DNA of 5,306 nt from contig DCHL01000135.1 in assembly GCA_002317595.1 (NCBI GenBank), positions 1,222-6,527 on the forward strand, read 5' to 3'. This DNA comes from Lachnospiraceae bacterium UBA1753. Its GTDB lineage: Bacteria > Bacillota > Clostridia > Lachnospirales > Lachnospiraceae. Below are positions 1 through 5,162 of this stretch, in pieces; positions within the stretch are counted from its first letter, which is position 1; each line of letters begins with the position of its first letter. The position numbers and the translations under genes are program-made. Below the pieces are notes generated by a model, which was not told the DNA's origin, ran no database searches, and saw only the letters and a list, made by a program, of their open reading frames with translations.

Positions 1-328
1 CCCGATGAACCAGAGAATTGCCTCTTTCATCGAATACCTCAAGAAACTTAATTTCCCGATGAACCAGAGCATCGCCTCTTCATCGAATACCTCAAGAAAC
101 TTAATTTCCCGATGAGCCAGAGCATCGCCTCTTCATCGCGTACCTTAAGAAACTAAATATCCCGATGAACCAGAGCATCGCCTCTTCATCGAATATTATA
201 AGAAACAAATAATCCCGATGATTTTACCCTGAAAATTTCATCGCGCATCTCAGGAAACCCTAAATCCCGATGATAGCGCTATGAAACCATCATCGCACAC
301 CTCAGGAAACCCTAAATCCCGATGAACC
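1..328. repeat. Tandem array of ~53-bp hairpin-forming units
   Basis: Six full units start at 1, 55, 108, 161, 214 and 266 (54, 53, 53, 53, 52 and 52 bp), and a seventh breaks down after CCCGATGAACC (318-328). Each unit begins CCCGATGA and carries TCATCG about 17 bases later, so CGATGA and TCATCG can pair. From each TCATCG to the next CGATGA there is always a 24-base linker with an invariant GAAAC and a T/A-rich tail ending in CC. All length changes fall in the hairpin interior. Units 1-4 share an interior containing AGAG and CTCT around a 6-base loop; units 5 and 6 have unrelated interiors. The array sits after the stop of the minus-strand DUF4317 gene and continues past the left edge, so the true copy number is unknown. 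Its role is unknown. It could be an intergenic structured repeat (REP/ERIC-like), a transcript 3'-end stabiliser or a processed RNA. Repeat structure is directly seen; function is not. Confidence 0.9.
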
Positions 329-403
329 GGGAGAGGCAACTATCAGAATAAGGGAAGCGTATCAAAACAAGCTAGCCATAACAAAACAAAAATCATCTCT
401 TAT
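329..403. other. Spacer between repeat array and DUF4317 gene
   Basis: This 75-base spacer lies just downstream of the DUF4317 stop codon on the minus strand. I see no gene and no classical stem plus T-tract terminator. Two TTGTTTTG copies (minus strand) flank a short GCTAGC palindrome near 371-376, but the stem is too short to call a terminator. If transcription of the upstream genes ends here, the hairpins of the repeat array are the nearest strong structures. Confidence 0.5.
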
Positions 404-1693
404 TTACAGCTTCGTATTAACTCCGTTCAGGTTCACATACTCATCGTCGGAAAGTGGTATAACCACACATTTTTTCCCGTCTATAACTTCTGAATGTATC
501 TGAGGAACCTTTCCGGGCTTGACTCTCAGGATGACATCGTAAGCCTGGGAGAAGCCTGACTCCTGCCCCATCTGCTCAGTGTCGGCAGCGGCAACAGCCT
601 CGAAGGTCTTGTTGAGAAGCTCCGTCTGAAGCTCAGATACCTGCTCCTCGAGTTCGTCCTCTCTCTGTTCCTTCTTCACTGCTGCTAATTTTTTCTCATC
701 GACAACTGCAGCTATTGAAGGAAGCTCATCGTCCTTGTTCTCAAATACTTCCTTGAAGCTCTCCTGAATCTGCTCGACGATGGCATAGGGGATATCATTC
801 TCCTGAAGGACCTCTGCAATAATGTTTGTTGTGAGGGGTGCACTCTCATCAGCGAAGCTCTCACCAAAAGCATCCTCCTCCACAGGAATCTTATCCTGAA
901 GACTCTCCTGAATTGAGATCATGACGCTGTCATCATCACCTGTAATAGGCGCCAGTGCATTCTTGACGATTGCATGGAAAGTAAGCTTCTGGTCTGTCGT
1001 CGTTCTCTTTGAACCGGTTCCAAGAGCCATCTCGACAAAGTTCCTTCTAGAATCCTTGGGGTCCTTCACATAGAAAGTGAGATTGTGGACATCCGCTGAC
1101 CTGTCAGCAAACGAAGGGAACATGAATCCCACATCAGGCATGTCGACAACCCAGTCCCTGATTCTCGGTCCAATCCTATTGTCATCAGCCAGATATCCAA
1201 GACCAGGCTTTGACAGATTCACAGGACAGATTGCAGTCAGAATATAGGGGAACATCTCCTCAGACTCATCAAGCTTCATATTGTCAGTGGTCTTGAGCGG
1301 CACATCATACACATCGTAGAACACCAGAATCAGGTAATTGCCCACATAATCATAGTGCTCAATTATCTGCTCATACAGCCTGTCAAGGAGGTCATCGTTC
1401 TTAAGTTCAGAGGCACGAAGTCCCATGAAGAACTGCTGCATTCCGCCGTTCTCCTCAGCCTCATTAGGAAATGGAAGCTCAAGCAGGTTGTTTCCCAAAG
1501 TACCAGACAGTGCCTTCTTTGCAATCTCCAGATACTTATAGAATTCCTCGTCCTCGAGATTCAGGAAGGTCTCGGAAAACTGAGTAACCTTCTCATGGGA
1601 TGCATCGACATAGCAGCCTGCAAGACGCTGTATCGTACATTCTTCCTTCTTAAGTCTTCTCTTTATTTCATTAATATCCTTCTTAGTTACCAT
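404..1693 (-). CDS. DUF4317 family protein
   Basis: A 429-residue cytoplasmic protein of unknown biochemical function, assigned to the DUF4317 family by recognition of its characteristic text. The N-terminus has a basic helix (KKDINEIKRRLKK) followed by GCYVD; then come ETFLNLEDEEFYKYLEIAKK, a LSGTLGNNLLEL segment, HYDYVGNYLILVFYDVYDVP, KLDESEEMFPYILTAICPV, and a block around NRIGPRIRDWVVDMPDVGFMFPSF. Residues about 330-362 (DEKKLAAVKKEQREDELEEQ onward) are charged and heptad-like, probably a coiled coil, and a short mixed domain ends the protein. There is no signal peptide or membrane segment. I chose the ATG at 1691-1693 over an in-frame GTG three codons upstream, because that GTG lies inside the Shine-Dalgarno. 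The gene starts 29 bp after the fic stop with no terminator between, so co-transcription is likely. The length looks normal for the family and I see no frameshift. Family assignment is strong; function is not known to me. Confidence 0.9.
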   Translation of the reverse strand: MVTKKDINEIKRRLKKEECTIQRLAGCYVDASHEKVTQFSETFLNLEDEEFYKYLEIAKKALSGTLGNNLLELPFPNEAEENGGMQQFFMGLRASELKNDDLLDRLYEQIIEHYDYVGNYLILVFYDVYDVPLKTTDNMKLDESEEMFPYILTAICPVNLSKPGLGYLADDNRIGPRIRDWVVDMPDVGFMFPSFADRSADVHNLTFYVKDPKDSRRNFVEMALGTGSKRTTTDQKLTFHAIVKNALAPITGDDDSVMISIQESLQDKIPVEEDAFGESFADESAPLTTNIIAEVLQENDIPYAIVEQIQESFKEVFENKDDELPSIAAVVDEKKLAAVKKEQREDELEEQVSELQTELLNKTFEAVAAADTEQMGQESGFSQAYDVILRVKPGKVPQIHSEVIDGKKCVVIPLSDDEYVNLNGVNTKL

Positions 1694-1699
1694 CTTTAT

Positions 1700-1707
1700 C
1701 ACCTCTC
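1700..1707 (-). promoter_or_regulatory. Ribosome binding site deciding the DUF4317 start
   Basis: On the minus strand the sequence reads GAGAGGTG, then six bases, then ATG at 1693-1691. The match to the anti-Shine-Dalgarno sequence is strong. It contains the GTG that would otherwise extend the frame by three codons, which favours the ATG. Confidence 0.8.
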
Positions 1708-1722
1708 ATTTTGTTTTCAGTG

Positions 1723-2844
1723 CTACCTGAATCTATATTTTCCTTTTCCGTAACCCGTTACAGGTTCTATTATTTCATGCACTAACATCAAATTTATAAG
1801 TTCAGAAGAACGAGAAGATTTTAGTCCTGTAATCTTCTCAACAATAGAACGTCCAAATATTGTGGTTTTACCACATTCTTCAAACAAGGATGCTATATGC
1901 ATAGCTGTCTTGGACCTGACTGATTCGTCAATGTTTGATAAACACTTTTCAATGTCCGCTTTTGTGCTTTCAATGTCCGCTTTTGTGCCTTCAATGTCCA
2001 CTTTTATGCTTTCAATGTCCGCTTTCAACAAACCACTTATGTGCATAGACCGATTATGTAGCTCATTCTTTTCATCCAAGAGCAGATTTCTAAGAAACAA
2101 TTCCAAATATTCCGTTGTTTCATGAACACCATTTTTCAGGTTATTATAATTTGCTCTTACTAAAGAATTTCTAAAATACCACGCATTCTTTGCAAAAATA
2201 TCATTTGTAGCCTCAAAGCCTAATGTTCTCAAATACTTGATAAAAAATACTGCTGTCGTTCTGGTGTTACCTTCTCCAAATATATGGATTTGCCATAATC
2301 TCGACACAAAAATAGCCAGATGGTGAATAATTTCATCCATACTCAATTTTTTATAGCTAAATTTTTTCTCTTCCAAAAAATCATATTCGAGAGTGGCTCT
2401 AAGTTCCGAAGCACTACCATATAAAACGGTTGCTCCATCGAGCACCCATTCCTTTTTTGTAATATTGTAATCACGTATTTTACCCGCATGATTATATATT
2501 CCAATAAATAATTTCTTGTGTATAGAGATATATTCATTTGGGGTAAAACTAAAAGCATTTTCTGATAAAATCTTTGCTATTCGAAGTGCTACTTTATCCG
2601 CTTCCTCAGTTCTATCATCAACATCCTTTTTCGGTTTTTCCTCGTAATAACTATTCAATAATTCACTGGCTTCATCGATAGAAATATCTCCTTCAATATT
2701 TTTTATCGCAGTATTAATTAAATATTGTGAAGTTTTAAGTCCATCAACTGCCTGCAACCCAATTGCAGTATGCCAAGCATATCCTTTGTCTCGTTTTTCT
2801 GGCTCAGACTCTTTTATATATTCTTTAAATGGATCTCTATCCAT
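1723..2844 (-). CDS. Fic-domain protein (predicted AMP-transferase) with N-terminal VbhA-like segment
   Basis: A 373-residue protein. Fic enzymes usually transfer AMP from ATP to hydroxyl side chains of target proteins. The active-site loop is HIFGEGNTR (187-195): the catalytic His, metal-binding Glu, Asn and Arg of the HPFx[D/E]GN[G/K]R motif are kept, Pro is Ile, and Thr occupies the G/K position. Residues 27-35 (AIGLQAVDG) resemble the VbhA-type inhibitory helix motif [S/T]xxxE[G/N], with Asp34 at the Glu position, so the enzyme may carry its own antitoxin. Residues about 274-299 are a 7-residue repeat, a likely coiled coil. The last ~60 residues (IFGRSIVEKITGL to YGKGKYRF) look like the winged helix common at the end of Fic proteins. 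I chose the ATG at 2844, which has GGAGTG upstream; a GTG at 2868 would add eight residues but lacks a good site. The gene is AT-richer than both neighbours, suggesting transfer. Target and toxicity are unknown. Confidence 0.9.
   Translation of the reverse strand: MDRDPFKEYIKESEPEKRDKGYAWHTAIGLQAVDGLKTSQYLINTAIKNIEGDISIDEASELLNSYYEEKPKKDVDDRTEEADKVALRIAKILSENAFSFTPNEYISIHKKLFIGIYNHAGKIRDYNITKKEWVLDGATVLYGSASELRATLEYDFLEEKKFSYKKLSMDEIIHHLAIFVSRLWQIHIFGEGNTRTTAVFFIKYLRTLGFEATNDIFAKNAWYFRNSLVRANYNNLKNGVHETTEYLELFLRNLLLDEKNELHNRSMHISGLLKADIESIKVDIEGTKADIESTKADIEKCLSNIDESVRSKTAMHIASLFEECGKTTIFGRSIVEKITGLKSSRSSELINLMLVHEIIEPVTGYGKGKYRFR
1950..2029 (-). repeat. 21-bp tandem repeat inside fic (heptad linker)
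   Basis: Three full 21-bp copies (1950-1970, 1971-1991, 1992-2012) and a partial fourth (to about 2029) begin CAATGTCC on the plus strand and differ by only a few bases. Read on the minus strand each copy gives seven residues: KADIESI, KVDIEGT, KADIEST, KADIEK. The frame is preserved and the period equals a coiled-coil heptad, so the copy number can change without breaking the protein. The repeat joins the Fic core to the C-terminal winged helix. Confidence 0.9.
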
Positions 2845-2852
2845 GCCAACTA

Positions 2853-2858
2853 CACTCC
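2853..2858 (-). promoter_or_regulatory. Ribosome binding site deciding the fic start
   Basis: GGAGTG on the minus strand lies eight bases before the ATG at 2844-2842. This supports that ATG over the upstream in-frame GTG (2868-2866), whose own upstream bases (AAT/AT-rich) show no Shine-Dalgarno. Confidence 0.65.
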
Positions 2859-2888
2859 AATTATACACATTATGTCGAGAAAAAATTA

Positions 2889-2901
2889 ATAATACTATTA
2901 T
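2889..2901. promoter_or_regulatory. 13-bp palindrome on the -10 box, possible operator
   Basis: ATAATA-C-TATTAT (plus strand) is a perfect inverted repeat around one central base. It overlaps the TATAAT box and the expected transcription start of fic. A repressor binding here would block the promoter; the winged helix of the Fic protein itself is a conceivable but unproven candidate. AT-rich sequence makes such palindromes easier to get by chance. Confidence 0.3.
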
Positions 2902-2925
2902 ACTCCATTTGCGGCCAGAAATCGA
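2897..2925 (-). promoter_or_regulatory. Candidate sigma-70-type promoter for fic (and DUF4317)
   Basis: A perfect TATAAT lies at 2902-2897 on the minus strand; 17 bases upstream is TCGATT (2925-2920), only a 3/6 match to TTGACA. Transcription would start near 2890, leaving a leader of about 45 bases that includes the GGAGTG site. A second TATAAT at 2865-2860 is too close to the start codon to leave room for the ribosome site, so I prefer the first. The region is AT-rich, so a chance match is possible. Confidence 0.45.
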
Positions 2926-2958
2926 CCACTAGTTCGGCTATGACCTATGTTAAGAAGG

Positions 2959-4191
2959 CTACCTGATCGCTTTGACAAAGGAAATCATCCCATTGTCCTC
3001 GTCGATTAGTACTTCAAGGTCAAAAATATCCGCGAAGTCATCCACCGATATTGCAACCAGATAGGATGAGCGAACAAGACTCATCTCATCATCTGCAGTC
3101 AGATACTTGATATCCTGTTTTTTGCCGTTCTTATAGATGCCAAATTCCTTAACGTTCTGGTTGCGGTCCCGCCTTGCCTTGATGCTCCACTTCGCATCCT
3201 CTGTCCGCCAGCTGATCTCACCCTTCTTATATTTCACTTTACAGGGAATCCCCAGCGCCTTTGTGTAATTCTCCATAAGCTGTGGGGCATACTCTTCGTC
3301 TGTCAGGCCGAGATTAAGCTTGATTACATATTTTTTCCACGGATAATAATAGAAGCAGGAATAATTGTCATACCCCTTCCTATCTCGCAGGTTATTGATA
3401 AGCCTCCGCGACAGGGCATCCTCGTAGGCAGAGTCAGAAATCTCAACCCCGTTGATATAGATATTCCCAAGCGCCTCCCTGTGCACCCTCTCAAGCTGCG
3501 ACTCTGGGACGGTTGCATCCTCTATCACCCCATCCTTCGCCGCCTCAGCGTGCCTGTAGGCAAACAGGTCGTACAGCTCCTTGTAATCAAGGTCACCATC
3601 TATGTCGACTCCCATAATCTGGCTGTGCTTCTCGTCGCCATCATCACCTGCCCACACATAATCAAAACGCACATTCCGGATAGGATTCTCTAAGAGCCAC
3701 TCCTTGGAATTGTAGGCAAGCTCCTCGCGGTAGATGGTATCCGCCTCAACAAGCGTCCCCACAATCTTCTCAAGCTCACAGAAGGATGAGTATGTGTACC
3801 TCCCCCGGTCATTTTGCACTAGTTCCCCGAGCACTGCGTCAATCCTGTCCTTGTACAGTTCGTGGACCGCATCAGCGTAATAAACCCTGATACTGTCACT
3901 ATATCCGAGCGTCCCCCCATCAATGCCAAAGGGCGCAAGCGTGCTCACGACAGAAAAGTTCAGGTCCCTCTCCTTCGACCTGAACTCATAGGTATCCACC
4001 TTCGGCCGGCTCTCCTCATCGTTGACAACCGACAGATATTCATATTTTTCTGAAGGAACAGCCTCCTTGACCGCCTTCATTACTTCCGAACTCTTGGCTG
4101 GCTTATCGTTAATACCCTTACACCCCGAAATGGAGCATACAGTTATCGCCGAAAAAATAAGGAGGCCAATCCATTTCCTGCTTTTTTTCAT
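2959..4191 (-). CDS. Predicted lipoprotein of unknown function
   Basis: A 410-residue protein with a clear lipoprotein signal: a basic start (MKKSRKW), a hydrophobic stretch (residues 8-20) and the lipobox ISGC with Cys24, so the mature protein should be lipid-anchored on the outer face of the membrane. I do not recognise the rest. Visible features are an N-terminal part with two YEF/LNFSVVSTL strands and a DGGTLGYSDS loop (about 66-100), a helical part, an acidic stretch AGDDGDEKHSQIMGVDIDGD (181-200), and a C-terminal lysine- and tyrosine-rich region with YYYPWKKYVIKLNLGL (281-296). No membrane segment follows the signal. It starts 68 bp after the AraC-type regulator gene, with no evident promoter or terminator between, so it probably belongs to that operon and may be part of the response the regulator controls. 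The ATG is supported by the signal peptide, although the AGGAAG Shine-Dalgarno sits unusually close. A family search could well find a DUF. Confidence 0.85.
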   Translation of the reverse strand: MKKSRKWIGLLIFSAITVCSISGCKGINDKPAKSSEVMKAVKEAVPSEKYEYLSVVNDEESRPKVDTYEFRSKERDLNFSVVSTLAPFGIDGGTLGYSDSIRVYYADAVHELYKDRIDAVLGELVQNDRGRYTYSSFCELEKIVGTLVEADTIYREELAYNSKEWLLENPIRNVRFDYVWAGDDGDEKHSQIMGVDIDGDLDYKELYDLFAYRHAEAAKDGVIEDATVPESQLERVHREALGNIYINGVEISDSAYEDALSRRLINNLRDRKGYDNYSCFYYYPWKKYVIKLNLGLTDEEYAPQLMENYTKALGIPCKVKYKKGEISWRTEDAKWSIKARRDRNQNVKEFGIYKNGKKQDIKYLTADDEMSLVRSSYLVAISVDDFADIFDLEVLIDEDNGMISFVKAIR

Positions 4192-4193
4192 AT

Positions 4194-4199
4194 CTTCCT
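4194..4199 (-). promoter_or_regulatory. Ribosome binding site of the lipoprotein gene, unusually close
   Basis: AGGAAG on the minus strand is separated from the ATG by only two bases (AT). No better start is in frame nearby and the signal peptide begins exactly here, so the start is probably right and translation may be weak or influenced by the repeated leader. Confidence 0.5.
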
Positions 4200-4201
4200 A
4201 T

Positions 4202-4249
4202 ACTTCACTGCTAAAGCCCTAACTTCACTGCCAAAGCCCTAACTTCACT
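4202..4249 (-). repeat. 20-bp tandem repeat in the lipoprotein leader
   Basis: On the plus strand ACTTCACTGCYAAAGCCCTA occurs twice in a row (4202-4221 and 4222-4241, one mismatch), and a third copy starts (ACTTCACT, 4242-4249) before diverging. On the minus strand each copy reads GCAGTGAAGTTAGGGCTTTR. The last copy in the direction of transcription changes GTTAGGG into GTATAGGAAG and supplies the ribosome site. The repeat fills most of the gap between the regulator stop (4260) and the lipoprotein start (4191). Confidence 0.9.
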
Positions 4250-4259
4250 CTCTGCCACC

Positions 4260-5159
4260 TTACAGTGACCTCACCGGAATCCATATCTCGCTTCGCCCAT
4301 CGCCATACCACTCGACATTTGCCTTTCCATCAAGGGCATATTCCGTATTTCCAGGGAGCCATTCCTTCCAGATACGCATGTCAAGCTCCTGGATTGCTGC
4401 CGGGTTCTCACCAAAGCACTCAAACACTGCCCATTCCTGAGCGGGGAGCTCGTAGTTTACATAACAACATTGTGATATATTCTTGCAGTTTACATAACTT
4501 TCCTGCACCAAAGGTCCGCGGTTGACATAACTCGCATATAAATTCTTCCCCAGATTGCCATTGTCCTCTTGACCACCGCGGTCACTAGCCTTGGCTATCA
4601 TATAATGGAACCTGCTCTCATCAATATCATCGATGCAGATTCCAAACTCGCCTTCAAAGTCCATGTCGGAAGCGACCTCGTCCCAGAAGAGAGGTATCAT
4701 ATCCTGCGCAGTCTCAGATTCAAACTCCCTGATATAGCCCTCCACCACAAATCCGCTCTTCCTCAGCACTCTGCAGTCAATCTGATCGCCGCCCTGCACC
4801 GAGATGCTGAGCCGCAGCGGCAGGAACGGCCTGACTGCAGCCCCCTGCCGTACCGCCACAGGGCTTGAACCGTGAAATCTGGTGAAGGCTTTGGTGAAGC
4901 TCTCAGGTGTCTCAAACCCATAATCCAGTGCGACGTCAATCACCTTGCGGTCTGTCCTTAACAGTTCCTGTGCTGACTGATATAGTCGACGGTTTCTGAT
5001 GTACGCTGAAAGCGAATACCCCGTCAGTATCTGAAAGCCCTTCTGGAACAGCATCGGCGACATATAGGTCTGCCGAAGCACAGCCTCGGCGCAGTCCTCA
5101 TCAAGAAGATGCTCTTCAATATATTTTATTGCCTGTTTAACAAGAGTAAACCACTCCAT
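4260..5159 (-). CDS. AraC-family regulator with GyrI-like effector-binding domain
   Basis: A 299-residue regulator with Rob-like order: DNA-binding domain first, ligand domain second. Residues about 5-105 hold two helix-turn-helix motifs; the second is classical (DVALDYGFETPESFTKAFTRFHGSSP, residues 75-100). Residues about 114-297 match a GyrI-like small-molecule-binding domain, recognisable from RLSISVQ, GFVVEGY, FHYMIAKAS, LPAQEWAVFECFG, RIWKEWLPGNTEYAL and the closing EIWIPVR. Such proteins typically activate export or stress genes on binding cationic or lipophilic compounds; the ligand here is unknown. Between FHYMIAK and LPAQEWAVF there is a stretch clearly longer than I expect, ending in three 11-residue repeats (210-242). 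The ATG at 5159-5157 is preceded by GGGGA at six bases. The gene starts three bases after the stop of an upstream partial gene and is followed by the lipoprotein gene, indicating an operon. Family call is firm; target genes are inferred only. Confidence 0.93.
   Translation of the reverse strand: MEWFTLVKQAIKYIEEHLLDEDCAEAVLRQTYMSPMLFQKGFQILTGYSLSAYIRNRRLYQSAQELLRTDRKVIDVALDYGFETPESFTKAFTRFHGSSPVAVRQGAAVRPFLPLRLSISVQGGDQIDCRVLRKSGFVVEGYIREFESETAQDMIPLFWDEVASDMDFEGEFGICIDDIDESRFHYMIAKASDRGGQEDNGNLGKNLYASYVNRGPLVQESYVNCKNISQCCYVNYELPAQEWAVFECFGENPAAIQELDMRIWKEWLPGNTEYALDGKANVEWYGDGRSEIWIPVRSL
4454..4552 (-). repeat. 33-bp periodic repeat inside the regulator gene
   Basis: The 12-base core AGTTTACATAAC occurs at 4454-4465 and 4487-4498, and as GGTTGACATAAC at 4520-4531, at exact 33-bp steps; the remaining 21 bases of each step have diverged. 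In the protein this gives SYVNRGPLVQE, SYVNCKNISQC and CYVNYELPAQE. The frame is intact. It looks like an old in-frame tandem expansion within the GyrI-like domain, though a 12-base core alone could also reflect selection for the YVN strand. Confidence 0.7.
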
Positions 5160-5162
5160 TTT

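Noticed and set aside
1..328. CRISPR array
   Set aside because: A 36-base repeat ending in CGATGA with an internal GAAAC could be imagined, but the would-be spacers are only 16-18 bases, nearly identical in units 1-4, and the repeats vary from unit to unit. No cas gene is present.
1738..1775. Separate promoter or terminator at the end of fic
   Set aside because: A GTAAC/GTTAC hairpin and a TATAGA box are visible on the minus strand, but there is no T-tract and no -35 match, and the bases code for the conserved Fic C-terminus.
1862..2125. Plus-strand open frame of 87 codons
   Set aside because: It is antisense to the fic 21-bp repeat; its periodic SMSAFVL text is a by-product of that repeat. 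No ribosome site was apparent.
2860..2868. GTG start for fic at 2868 and second TATAAT at 2865-2860
   Set aside because: The GTG has no ribosome site upstream, and a promoter at this TATAAT would start transcription on top of the GGAGTG site; the ATG at 2844 with the upstream promoter is more consistent.
2911..2958. Terminator after the lipoprotein gene
   Set aside because: Only weak GGTC/GGCC pairings without a following T-tract; no convincing hairpin.
3557..3610. EF-hand-like loop DIDGDLDYKEL in the lipoprotein
   Set aside because: Aspartates fit positions 1, 3 and 5, but the hydrophobic position 8 and the acidic position 12 are both Tyr, so a calcium site is not supported.
4265..4868. 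Plus-strand open frames opposite the regulator gene
   Set aside because: They lie fully antisense to a clear AraC/GyrI-like gene, have low-complexity His/Pro/Arg-rich text and no family likeness.
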